From contig CADCQZ010000292.1 in assembly GCA_902803675.1 (NCBI GenBank), positions 1 through 10,762 on the forward strand: a stretch of DNA of 10,762 bases, read 5' to 3'. The stretch comes from an uncultured Eubacteriales bacterium. Lineage in GTDB: Bacteria; Bacillota_A; Clostridia; Christensenellales; Aristaeellaceae. Under the pieces are notes generated by a model, which saw only the letters and a program-made list of their open reading frames with translations, made no database searches and was not told where the DNA came from. The stretch's first letter is position 1. Every line of letters starts with the position of its first letter. Shown here piece after piece: positions 1 through 6,217 of the stretch. A program made the position numbers and the translations under genes.

Positions 1-34
1 TGATGGGTACGTTGTTTTGTGTTTGTCGTTTGCG

Positions 35-78
35 CCGTGCGCTGGCGGCGAAACGGATGCGCCGCCGGCCGCGCACGG
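35..78. repeat. GC-rich interrupted inverted repeat
   Basis: The outer arms CCGTGCGC (35-42) and GCGCACGG (71-78) pair over 8 bp. The inner arms GGCGGCG (44-50) and CGCCGCC (60-66) pair over 7 bp. One unpaired T faces GGCC between the two stems, and the loop is 9 bases. No U-tract follows on either strand, so it is not a normal intrinsic terminator. Its function is unknown. Confidence 0.5.
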
Positions 79-105
79 ACTTGTGCAGCAGTCGATGCCA
101 GTGTT

Positions 106-127
106 TATAAAACCCTGTTGTTTTATA
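106..127. repeat. Short AT inverted repeat
   Basis: TATAAAAC (106-113) and GTTTTATA (120-127) form an 8-bp inverted repeat around a 6-base loop (CCTGTT). It is almost all A/T and so would be weak as RNA. No function can be assigned, and chance is plausible in this AT-rich stretch. Confidence 0.3.
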
Positions 128-189
128 TCTTCTCTCTTCCTTTTTTTGTTTTCTCTCATTTTCTTTTCAACTTTATGTTTCCGTTTCTA

Positions 190-227
190 TTTTCAGGGGC
201 TGTTGCGTATGCAACAGCCCCTGAAAA
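190..227 (-). terminator. 17-bp perfect hairpin after the permease gene (3'-end structure)
   Basis: Arms 190-206 and 211-227 pair perfectly over 17 bp (core CAGGGGCTGTTGC) around a GTAT loop (ATAC on the minus strand). It begins 20 bases after the stop codon of the left permease, where the operon's transcript should end. The flanks are unusual: T's precede the stem and A's follow it on both strands, the reverse of the A-stem-U order of a bidirectional intrinsic terminator. It could therefore be a 3'-end stabiliser or a non-canonical terminator. Confidence 0.45.
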
Positions 228-247
228 ATGACTGTGCCTGACGCACG

Positions 248-1954
248 TCACACCACGGAGACCTTGCCCTTGCTGATCCTGAAGAAGATCAGGAGCAGGA
301 TGCCGCTGGTGATGGTCAGGATCGAGGCCAGGGCCGCGCCGGTGCCGACGGAGTTGCGCACGATGGCGGTGTAGCTGGCCACGGTGATGGTGGCGGTCTT
401 GCCGGTATAGAGCATGATGGATGTGCTCAGCTCGTTGATGCAGGTCACCCAGGAGATGATGGCGCCGGAGAGCACGCCCGGGAGCATCATCCGCACGGTC
501 ACCCGGGCGAAGGTCTTCATGGGGGAGACGCCCAGGTTGATGGAGGCTTCCTCGATGGAGGGATCCATCTGCATCAGGAAGGCGCTGCCGGAGCGCACGG
601 TGTAGGGAAGCTTGCGGATGATCATGGCGATGATGATGATGGAGGCCGTGCCCGTCAGGCGGATCACGGTGCCGTCCGGCGTGGAGCCCATGTTGTTGAA
701 GGCCACGATGTAGCACAGGCCCAGCACCGATCCGGGGATCACGTAGGGGGCCATCATCAGCATGTCCAGGGCCCCGCCGGTCCTGCCGCGGCGGCGCACG
801 ATCACGTAGCTGAGCAGGATGCCCAGCACCAGGATGAACAGTATGGCCACGGTGGAGAACACGAAGGAGTTGCGGATATTGGTGGTCAGGTTGCGCCCCA
901 GCTCCGCGTAGTGCTCCAGGGTGAAGCCCTCGGAGAACACGAAGTTGGAGTAGTTGGTCTTCACGAAGGAGCAGAACACCACCACCGCCTGGGGCAGGAA
1001 GGCGATCAGGGTGACCAGGACCACCGGCAGGGTGATCAGGAACCGGGACACGCCTTTGAGCTCCGCGATGGCCGGGGGCCTCAGGGCGCTCATCTGGTAG
1101 TTCTTCCGGGCCACCCACCACTTCTGGATGAAGAGGATCAGAAGCGATATCACCACGATGATCATGGAGATGGCGCTGGCCAGGTTGGCGTTGCCGCCGG
1201 TCTCGGACAGGTACTCATCGTAGATCAGCACCGGCAGGGTGCGGAAATTGCCGCCCGCCAGGATGCCGGGGGTGCCGAAGTCCGCCAGGGCGGTCATGAA
1301 CACCATCAGGGCGCCGGCGGCGATGGAGGGCATCACCACGGGCACGGTGACCGTGAGCATGCGGCGCAGCTTGCCGGAGCCCAGGTTCTCCGCGCACTCC
1401 TCCACGGACCGGTCGATGGAGCCCATGGCGCCGGACACGTACAGGTACACGTAGGGGAAGAGCTTCAGGGTGAACACGGCGCAGCAGCCGCCCAGCCCGT
1501 AGATGGAGGGCATTTTGAAGCCGAACACGCTGGACAGCCACTGGGTGACGATGCCCGCGTTGCCGAACAGGATGATCCAGCTGTAGGCCCCCAGGAAGGG
1601 CGGGCACATCAGCGACAGGATGATCAGCACGTGCCACACGGTCTTGCCCCACACGTTGAAGCGGGTCATCAGGTAGGCCATGGGCACGCCCACCAGCACG
1701 CTGAACAGCGTGGGGATCAGGCTGATCTCCAGGCTGTTCCACAGGGCGGAGTTATAGTACTTGCGCTCGAAGAACCGCCTGAAATTGTAGAAGGTGAAGC
1801 CCTCCTCCTTGGTGGAGAAAAAGCTGTTGTAGATCAGTGTGGAGAAGGGGAACACCAGGAAAAGCAGGAAGATCACGAAGATCAGCAGCTTCACCCAGAA
1901 CCAGAAGTCCCGCCAGAAGGGGGTGCCGCTGCGCAGGCGGCGGTCATTCAGCAT
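248..1954 (-). CDS. ABC importer permease, two fused permease domains (left system)
   Basis: 568-residue inner-membrane subunit that should form the whole translocation channel alone, because two binding-protein-dependent permease domains are fused (as in FbpB/AfuB-type proteins). About twelve hydrophobic segments are visible, six per half, the first near residues 20-43 and the second half starting near 304. Each half ends with the cytoplasmic loop that docks on the ATPase: E186-C-A ending in G192, and E469-A-S ending in G475. The ATG at 1954 has an AGGAGGT ribosome binding site 6 bases upstream and overlaps the end of the ATPase gene by 7 bases, so translation is probably coupled. It is the last gene of the operon. 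Substrate is set by the binding protein and is not known. Similar proteins are often called iron(III) permeases, but I would not adopt that label here. Confidence 0.93.
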   Translation of the reverse strand: MLNDRRLRSGTPFWRDFWFWVKLLIFVIFLLFLVFPFSTLIYNSFFSTKEEGFTFYNFRRFFERKYYNSALWNSLEISLIPTLFSVLVGVPMAYLMTRFNVWGKTVWHVLIILSLMCPPFLGAYSWIILFGNAGIVTQWLSSVFGFKMPSIYGLGGCCAVFTLKLFPYVYLYVSGAMGSIDRSVEECAENLGSGKLRRMLTVTVPVVMPSIAAGALMVFMTALADFGTPGILAGGNFRTLPVLIYDEYLSETGGNANLASAISMIIVVISLLILFIQKWWVARKNYQMSALRPPAIAELKGVSRFLITLPVVLVTLIAFLPQAVVVFCSFVKTNYSNFVFSEGFTLEHYAELGRNLTTNIRNSFVFSTVAILFILVLGILLSYVIVRRRGRTGGALDMLMMAPYVIPGSVLGLCYIVAFNNMGSTPDGTVIRLTGTASIIIIAMIIRKLPYTVRSGSAFLMQMDPSIEEASINLGVSPMKTFARVTVRMMLPGVLSGAIISWVTCINELSTSIMLYTGKTATITVASYTAIVRNSVGTGAALASILTITSGILLLIFFRISKGKVSVV

Positions 1955-3021
1955 GAGAGCACCTCCTCGCTGTCCTTCCGGTACAGGCTCACCTGGGCGG
2001 GATTGAAGTCCACGAACACGTCCTCGCCCGCTTTGCGGACCTTGTCGGTGTCCTTGGTGTACTCGTTCAGCTCGATGGTCTGCCCGCTCTTTAAAAGGAT
2101 CTCATACTGGATGAAGTCGCCCAGGAACAGCGCCAGGGTGATTTTCCCCGCGAGCCCTTTGTCCGCCAGGAACAGCTGCTCCGGCCGCGCGCTGAGGATG
2201 GCTTTCCCCGACCAGGCCTGGTTGACGGGCATGGAGAAGGTGTATCCGCCCTCCACGGTGACCCGGCCCTCGCTGCCGGAAGATGCCACCTCGCAGTCGA
2301 TGAAATTGCTCACGCCGATGAAATTGGCCACGAAGGGATTGGCGGGCTTGCGGTAGATCTCCTCCGGCGCGCCCACCTGCATGATGTTGCCCTCCTTCAT
2401 GACGGCGATGCGGTCGGAGATGGCCAGGGCCTCCTCCTGGTCGTGGGTCACGTAGATGGTGGTGATGCCCAGGTCCCGCTGCAGTTTTTTGATGGTGGTG
2501 CGCATCTGCACCCGCAGCTTGGCGTCCAGGTTGCTCAGCGGCTCGTCCATCAGCAGCACCGAGGGCTCGATCACGAAGGCGCGGGCCAGGGCCACGCGCT
2601 GCTGCTGGCCGCCGGAGAGCTCATTGGGCTTGCGCTGGGACAGGTGGTCGATCTGCACCATCTCCAGGGCCTTTTTCACCCGGGGAGCGATCTGGGAAGC
2701 GGGCACCTTGCGGGCCTTGAGGCCGTAGGCCACGTTGTCCGTCACGTTCAGGTGGGGGAAGATGGCGTAGTTCTGGAACACCATGCCGATGTCCCGCTTG
2801 TGGGCGGGCACGTTGTTGATGACCCGGTCATCGAACAGGATGCGGCCGCCGTCCACGGTGTTGAAGCCGGCGATCATCCTTAAAAGGGTGGTCTTGCCGC
2901 AGCCGGAGGGCCCCAGCAGGGTGAAGAACTCGCCGGGCTCGATCTTCAGGCTGATGCCGTTGACCGCCTTGAAATCACCGTATCTTTTGACCGCTTCCTC
3001 GATAATCACTGCGTGGCTCAT
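1948..3021 (-). CDS. ABC importer ATP-binding protein (left system, PotA/FbpC type)
   Basis: 357-residue cytoplasmic ATPase that powers the importer. All nucleotide-binding elements are present: aromatic Y14, Walker A GPSGCGKT (37-44), Q-loop Q83 in VFQNYAIFPH, signature LSGGQ (135-139), Walker B VLLMDE (155-160), D-loop SNLD (163-166) and switch H193. From about residue 235 there is a C-terminal TOBE-like region with the RPEQ motif common in the PotA/FbpC/AfuC group, which often binds a regulator or effector. The ATG at 3021 has AAAGGGG 9 bases upstream. The gene lies between the binding protein and the permease, with the permease start overlapping its 3' end. A homodimer is expected to serve the single fused permease. 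It looks intact and functional. Confidence 0.95.
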   Translation of the reverse strand: MSHAVIIEEAVKRYGDFKAVNGISLKIEPGEFFTLLGPSGCGKTTLLRMIAGFNTVDGGRILFDDRVINNVPAHKRDIGMVFQNYAIFPHLNVTDNVAYGLKARKVPASQIAPRVKKALEMVQIDHLSQRKPNELSGGQQQRVALARAFVIEPSVLLMDEPLSNLDAKLRVQMRTTIKKLQRDLGITTIYVTHDQEEALAISDRIAVMKEGNIMQVGAPEEIYRKPANPFVANFIGVSNFIDCEVASSGSEGRVTVEGGYTFSMPVNQAWSGKAILSARPEQLFLADKGLAGKITLALFLGDFIQYEILLKSGQTIELNEYTKDTDKVRKAGEDVFVDFNPAQVSLYRKDSEEVLSC

Positions 3022-3053
3022 GGGACTTAACCCCTTTCTCGTATCATGATATC

Positions 3054-3086
3054 AAAGGGTGCCCCGGCACGGCCGGAGCACCCTTT
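3054..3086 (-). terminator. Intercistronic hairpin after the left binding-protein gene
   Basis: On the minus-strand RNA the arms AAAGGGTGC-U-CCGGC and GCCGG-G-GCACCCUUU form a 15-bp stem with one U-G wobble and a 3-base loop (CGU). It starts 15 bases after the binding-protein stop codon and ends 32 bases before the ATPase start. Only UUU at the base of the stem serves as U-tract, so partial termination or protection of the upstream mRNA from 3' decay is more likely than a full stop. Either would give more binding protein than membrane components. Confidence 0.7.
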
Positions 3087-3101
3087 CAAGGTCTTGTCGG
3101 A

Positions 3102-4121
3102 TCATTCGGTGATGACATCCTGCCACTGCTCGACGATGTCGGCCTTGTGACCGGCGGCATAGTCGAAGTTGTAGGTCATCAGGGTGATCTCGGAGAGCTC
3201 GGGCAGGCCCACGGGCTTGACGTCGGCGCGGATGGGACGGCGGCCGTAGTCGGCGTTCTGGGCGGCCTGGCACTCGGCGCTGAGCACGAACTCCACGAAC
3301 AGCTGGGCCAGCTCCAGGTTGGGGCAGTCCTTCACGATGGCCACGCCGTCGGGCACGGCGGAGGTGCCGTCGGTGGGATACACGATGCTCAGGTGGCTGG
3401 TCTGGCTGTCATGATCGTACTGGATGGCGGCCTTCTCCAGGGTGACGCCGATGGGATACTCGCCGGAGTCCACGTTCTTGTGGGCGCCGGAGGAACCGCT
3501 CTGGATGACCAGGTTGTTCTTCATCTGACGCACCAGGTCCCAGCCGGCCTTATAGTCGTCCGCTTCCTCGCCGTAGGTCATCAGGATGGTGCACAGCTGG
3601 GTGAAGGCGGAGCCGGAGGAGGCGGGGTTCGCGAAAGCGATCTTGCCTTCCCACTTGGGATCGGCCAGGTCTTTCCAGGTCTGGGGGATCTCATCGGCGG
3701 GCACCAGGTCGGTGTTGACCAGGAACACCATGGGCAGGGGGCTCTCACCGATCCAGTAGCCTTCGGCGTCCGCCAGGCTGGGATCGATCAGGTCCATGCA
3801 GGAGGGGATGTAGGCCTGGAAATACTGCTTGTAGGCGGCCAGGGAGTCGGCGCCGCCGCCCCAGAGCACGTCCGCCATGGGGGCCGCGGATTCGGCCGCG
3901 ATGCGGTTGAGCAGGTTGCCGGTGCCGTCGGCCACCACTTCCACCTTCACGTTGGGATACTTGGCCTCGAAGGCGGTCACGCCGGCGTTGAGGGGATCGG
4001 CGTCATGGGGGGAGTAGATGGTGATGCTGCCGGTGTAGTCCGCGTCGGCCTTCTCGGCCAGGGCGCTCACCAGGGAAAGGGCCATCAGGGCGGCCAGGAC
4101 AAGAGCCAGGATCTTCTTCAT
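3102..4121 (-). CDS. Secreted ABC solute-binding protein (left system, Fbp/Afu-like)
   Basis: 339-residue extracytoplasmic binding protein that delivers solute to the fused permease. The signal peptide has K2-K3, a hydrophobic core and a likely type I site after ALA (20-22). There is no lipobox cysteine. The mature part starts with a beta strand and SPH segment (ITIYSPH) and later has PMADVLWGGG, LVNTDLVP, a W-x-DL-x-DPKWEGKI segment and YPTDGTSAVPDGVA, all typical of the iron(III)/sugar-phosphate/aminoethylphosphonate binding-protein group. No adjacent Tyr-Tyr pair, as used by FbpA to hold ferric iron, is present, so an organic or phosphorylated solute is possible (inference). The start at 4121 is chosen over an upstream in-frame one because it has the signal peptide and an AGGAGG site 10 bases upstream. 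First gene of its operon. Confidence 0.93.
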   Translation of the reverse strand: MKKILALVLAALMALSLVSALAEKADADYTGSITIYSPHDADPLNAGVTAFEAKYPNVKVEVVADGTGNLLNRIAAESAAPMADVLWGGGADSLAAYKQYFQAYIPSCMDLIDPSLADAEGYWIGESPLPMVFLVNTDLVPADEIPQTWKDLADPKWEGKIAFANPASSGSAFTQLCTILMTYGEEADDYKAGWDLVRQMKNNLVIQSGSSGAHKNVDSGEYPIGVTLEKAAIQYDHDSQTSHLSIVYPTDGTSAVPDGVAIVKDCPNLELAQLFVEFVLSAECQAAQNADYGRRPIRADVKPVGLPELSEITLMTYNFDYAAGHKADIVEQWQDVITE

Positions 4122-4191
4122 GATACAGTTTACCTCCTCATGATATGATATGATTCTGCGCGGCGGCGGTGCCTCCGCTTGGATTGGCGGC

Positions 4192-4220
4192 ATTATAGCA
4201 TATCCGGGGCGATATGGCAA
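4192..4220 (-). promoter_or_regulatory. Sigma-A type promoter of the left transporter operon
   Basis: On the minus strand: -35 TTGCCA (4215-4220), a 17-base spacer and -10 TATAAT (4192-4197) preceded by an extended TATGC. Transcription would start near 4185, giving a leader of about 64 bases before the binding-protein ATG. The -35 lies in the loop of an inverted repeat (4204-4235). The CCGGATATG upstream of the -10 recurs in the promoter at 6199-6227. Confidence 0.85.
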
Positions 4221-4235
4221 TGATTTATCGCCCGG
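4204..4235. promoter_or_regulatory. Inverted repeat around the -35 of the left transporter promoter
   Basis: GGGCGATA and TATCGCCC arms (4207-4214 and 4226-4233) are perfect over 8 bp with 11 bases between. They can be extended by CC/GG with one bulged G. The -35 hexamer is inside the spacer, as expected for a repressor operator. The same repeat spans the stop codon of the tandem acetyltransferase gene (4225-4227), so it could also shape that transcript's 3' end. No U-tract follows. Confidence 0.45.
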
Positions 4236-5238
4236 GCCCGCGGTCGATCCGGTAGTATTTGAAGTCCCCCTCCTCGCGCACGAAGGAGAACCCCGCCTTC
4301 TGCAGCACTCTCTGGCTCCGGGCGTTTTTCAGGAGCGTGTCCGCGGTCAATACCGGGATGTCCAGGGTGTCGAACACGTATCTCACGGCCGCCCGCTCCG
4401 CCGCCGTGCCGATGCCCCGGCCCTTGTAGGCGTCGTTTTTGAGGCACACACTCATCACGGCGCTTTCCCGGGGCCGGATATCCTTGAGCAGGATCTCGCC
4501 GGCGGTCTCGCCCTCCCACAGGATCGCCAGGGGGAGGCGTGAGGGATCCGCCTGCCGCCGGATGTATCTTTCCACCCACGCCTCATCGTAACGGAAGGGC
4601 ACGTATAGGTCCGCGTCGGGGCACAGGGCGGGATCGGACTGGTATTCCTTATAGTAGCGGCGGTACATGTCCGGCGTCATCGGCGCAAGGCTCACGCTGC
4701 CGGGCTCTGCGGGGCCCAACGGCAGGATCAGGTCATACCGGTACTCCGCCGAGTCCCTGTCCGCGCCCTTGTTCCTGCGCCCGGGGAACTCCCCGGTCCT
4801 CACCATGCCGAGCTTTTCCATGACGGATACGCTCGCGGTGTTTTCCGTGTCGCAGTGAGCGGTGAAGTGCCTGATGCCGAAACGCTCATGGAAGCGCGTC
4901 ATCATGGCGCCGGCGGCCTCGGCGGCGAAGCCCCGCCCCCGGTATCCCTTCGAGATGATCCAGCCGGCCTCCCAGGTCCCGTCCCCGCGGTACAGGCTGA
5001 CGGCGCCGATGTGCTTTCCGTCCAGGATCACCGCGAACTCAAAAAACTCCGGCTGTTCCTTTGCCCATTCCGCCCGGGCCCGCTCAAGGAATGAGAGCAC
5101 CCCGGCCCCGCTGTTCAGGGGCAGATGGACCATATAGCGGATGTCTTCGTCCAGGGCATAGGCGGCCGTCGTCTCAAGGTCGCTCACATGAAGGGGCCTT
5201 AAGGTCAGGTGTCTCGTGGGGATCAGGATGCTTTCCAT
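4225..5238 (-). CDS. Tandem GNAT-family N-acetyltransferase (two domains)
   Basis: 337-residue protein with two GNAT folds in one chain. Domain 1 (about 3-174) starts like RimJ/RimL-type enzymes (LIPTRHLTLRPL), has the acetyl-CoA pyrophosphate loop YRGRGFA (99-105) and ends with N133 and EKLGM (141-145). Domain 2 (about 181-333) has YKGRGIG (271-277), N305 and LQKAGF (312-317). Both loops look intact, so both halves may bind acetyl-CoA. The ATG at 5238 is preferred because GGAGG lies 9 bases upstream (5248-5252). A GTG 63 bases further up would overlap the previous gene and lacks a site. It is the last gene of the zinc-ribbon/GNAT operon, 32 bases after its neighbour. The acceptor substrate (small amine, peptide or protein N-terminus) cannot be predicted. 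Confidence 0.9.
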   Translation of the reverse strand: MESILIPTRHLTLRPLHVSDLETTAAYALDEDIRYMVHLPLNSGAGVLSFLERARAEWAKEQPEFFEFAVILDGKHIGAVSLYRGDGTWEAGWIISKGYRGRGFAAEAAGAMMTRFHERFGIRHFTAHCDTENTASVSVMEKLGMVRTGEFPGRRNKGADRDSAEYRYDLILPLGPAEPGSVSLAPMTPDMYRRYYKEYQSDPALCPDADLYVPFRYDEAWVERYIRRQADPSRLPLAILWEGETAGEILLKDIRPRESAVMSVCLKNDAYKGRGIGTAAERAAVRYVFDTLDIPVLTADTLLKNARSQRVLQKAGFSFVREEGDFKYYRIDRGPGR

Positions 5239-5247
5239 ATCGGCGCG

Positions 5248-5252
5248 CCTCC
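5248..5252 (-). promoter_or_regulatory. Ribosome binding site deciding the start of the tandem GNAT gene
   Basis: GGAGG on the minus strand, 9 bases before the ATG at 5238. It supports this start over the GTG at 5301. Confidence 0.7.
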
Positions 5253-5270
5253 GGCGCAGGGCACTTAAGG

Positions 5271-5828
5271 TCACCGGTCGAGTCTGAGGATCATGGAGCA
5301 CTCATTGAGCAGGGTGCCGTCCTTTAAGCGGATGGCGTCGGGCCTGACGCCCGTCAGACGGAAGCCCAGCTTCTCATACAGCGCCCGGGCCCGGGCGTTG
5401 CCCTCCACGTAGTCGAGCTCCACCTGCAGGATGTTTTCATTCTCTCCGGCGATATCGATCAGTTCCGTGAGCATCCGGGTGCCCAGACCCTGGCCCCACA
5501 CGTCCTTTAGAAGGGCGATGGCCACCTGGGCGCGGTGCCGCGTCTTGATCGCCCTGCTCCACATGACCTGGCAGCACCCGGCCACCTTCCCTTCCACCAG
5601 GCACACCAGCATGGCCTCATTGTCCGCCGCGTTCACCCGGTCGAACAGGGCTTTTTCCCCTTCCGGGGTGTATTTCGGGCATTCCTCCGGGTAACGCATG
5701 ATGAACTCCGTCTCCCCGGCGGACTGATACAGATAGTCCAGCATGCCGGGGATGTCCTCGTCCCGGGGGCTGCGGATCAGGGCCTTCCGGCCGTCCCGCA
5801 GGGTAAAGGGTATGTCATGTCTGGTCAA
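5271..5828 (-). CDS. GNAT-family N-acetyltransferase
   Basis: 185-residue single-domain acetyltransferase, a usual length for the family. The N-terminal strand reads ALIRSPRDEDIPGML, typical of GNAT enzymes. The acetyl-CoA binding strand and loop are at 101-118 with WGQGLGT (111-117), followed by N144 and the C-terminal LYEKLGF (150-156), whose Tyr is the common general acid. It starts with TTG, which is the only reasonable start: AAGGAG lies 7 bases upstream (5836-5841) and no in-frame ATG occurs before the first conserved strand. It follows the zinc-ribbon gene by 30 bases and precedes the tandem GNAT gene by 32 bases, so all three are probably co-transcribed. The substrate is unknown; small molecules, antibiotics or protein N-termini are all possible for this family. 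Confidence 0.92.
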   Translation of the reverse strand: MTRHDIPFTLRDGRKALIRSPRDEDIPGMLDYLYQSAGETEFIMRYPEECPKYTPEGEKALFDRVNAADNEAMLVCLVEGKVAGCCQVMWSRAIKTRHRAQVAIALLKDVWGQGLGTRMLTELIDIAGENENILQVELDYVEGNARARALYEKLGFRLTGVRPDAIRLKDGTLLNECSMILRLDR

Positions 5829-5835
5829 GATCTCT

Positions 5836-5841
5836 CTCCTT
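5836..5841 (-). promoter_or_regulatory. Ribosome binding site supporting a TTG start
   Basis: AAGGAG on the minus strand, 7 bases upstream of the TTG at 5828. It justifies the rare start codon of the single-domain GNAT gene. Confidence 0.75.
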
Positions 5842-5858
5842 CTATCCTTGGGCCTCTG

Positions 5859-6071
5859 TCATCCCAGCCGGTCGTCGCCCAGGATGATGTCCATCTCCGC
5901 CATCTCGTCCACCCAGTCCCGGGGATCCTCCAGGCCGAGCATCGTCTCTCCGCAGGCGGGGCATTTTTCCGCCGGGGCGGGGGACATCTGTCCGCAGGCG
6001 GAGCACTCGTATTCGTCCGGTTCGAACACATGGGTATGCCTGATCCAGTGCGGATCCTTCATCCTTTTCAT
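5859..6071 (-). CDS. Small double-CxxC zinc-ribbon protein
   Basis: 70-residue protein of unknown function. Two CxxC knuckles, C23-S-A-C26 and C37-P-A-C40, separated by ten residues, form a probable zinc ribbon (rubredoxin-like spacing). The C-terminal 25 residues are acidic (EDPRDWVDEMAEMD). The ATG at 6071 is preferred because AAGGAG lies 8 bases upstream. A longer frame back to 6137 would begin upstream of the -10 of the only good promoter and so could not be in the mRNA. It is the first gene of the operon with the two acetyltransferase genes. Short proteins of this kind occur widely in Clostridia and phages; a structural, redox or nucleic-acid role is possible but none is shown. Confidence 0.82.
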   Translation of the reverse strand: MKRMKDPHWIRHTHVFEPDEYECSACGQMSPAPAEKCPACGETMLGLEDPRDWVDEMAEMDIILGDDRLG

Positions 6072-6125
6072 CGCTTTGGCTCCTTCAAACAGGTCCGGTG
6101 GGGACGGGCTTGATCCGTTTCGTCC

Positions 6126-6154
6126 ATCATACACCATTTTTTCCCATCGGACAA
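6126..6154 (-). promoter_or_regulatory. Sigma-A type promoter of the zinc-ribbon/GNAT operon
   Basis: On the minus strand: -35 TTGTCC (6149-6154), a 17-base spacer containing an A6 run, and -10 TATGAT (6126-6131). Transcription would start near 6119, about 50 bases before the zinc-ribbon ATG. It is divergent from the promoter at 6199-6227, the two -35 boxes being about 45 bases apart. Confidence 0.78.
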
Positions 6155-6188
6155 TGGATTTGCTTTGGTTTTACCGCCCGGAAATGTC

Positions 6189-6217
6189 ATCCGGCCGATT
6201 GCAAAATATGGCCGGAT
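6189..6217. promoter_or_regulatory. Inverted repeat around the -35 of the TIM-barrel gene promoter
   Basis: ATCCGGCC (6189-6196) and GGCCGGAT (6210-6217) form a perfect 8-bp inverted repeat with a 13-base A/T-rich spacer. The arm centres are 21 bases apart, two helical turns. The -35 hexamer is in the spacer and the right arm reaches to within five bases of the -10. Position and symmetry suggest an operator for a dimeric regulator, which is not encoded in the window. Confidence 0.5.

Larger units (their letters stand above)
1..247. other. Non-coding region downstream of the left transporter operon
   Basis: No coding region can be supported here. The two short overlapping plus-strand frames (about 70 codons, near 17-241) have no ribosome binding site, and their predicted products change from a GC-coded to a poly-U-coded composition. 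The stretch holds a GC-rich interrupted hairpin (35-78), a weak AT inverted repeat (106-127), a G-poor pyrimidine-rich tract on the plus strand (about 128-193) and a perfect 17-bp hairpin (190-227). The AT-rich part contrasts sharply with the GC-rich genes. It may be an intergenic spacer to a gene outside the window. Confidence 0.6.

Noticed and set aside
81..110. Possible plus-strand promoter (TTGTGC, 18 bases, TTATAA)
   Set aside because: It leads to no gene or U-tract terminator, and the -10 is part of an AT-rich stretch where such matches are frequent.
17..241. Two short overlapping plus-strand frames of 70-74 codons
   Set aside because: No ribosome binding site, mixed GC-rich and poly-pyrimidine composition, and both run into the hairpin at 190-227.
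911..2356. 481-codon open frame on the plus strand
   Set aside because: It lies antisense to the permease and ATPase genes; the product is a low-complexity run of H, G, Q, E and V caused by the G/C third-position bias of the true genes.
3041..4146. TATCATGA-like motif near the starts of the left ATPase and binding-protein genes
   Set aside because: Only 8-9 bases long, partly formed by a start codon context, and without fixed spacing or symmetry; chance is sufficient.
3147..4148. 333-codon open frame on the plus strand opposite the left binding protein
   Set aside because: Composition is mostly G, V, H, L with no domain. The minus-strand frame has a signal peptide, a ribosome binding site and family motifs.
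4122..4220. Longer N-terminus for the left binding protein
   Set aside because: The extra 33 codons would begin at the -35 box and precede a normal signal peptide; the ATG at 4121 has AGGAGG.
5239..5301. Upstream GTG start for the tandem GNAT gene
   Set aside because: It would overlap the previous gene by 31 bases and has no ribosome binding site. The ATG at 5238 has GGAGG at 9 bases and begins the conserved domain.
6072..6137. Longer N-terminus for the zinc-ribbon protein
   Set aside because: The longer start lies upstream of the -10 box of the operon promoter and has no ribosome binding site; the start at 6071 has AAGGAG at 8 bases.
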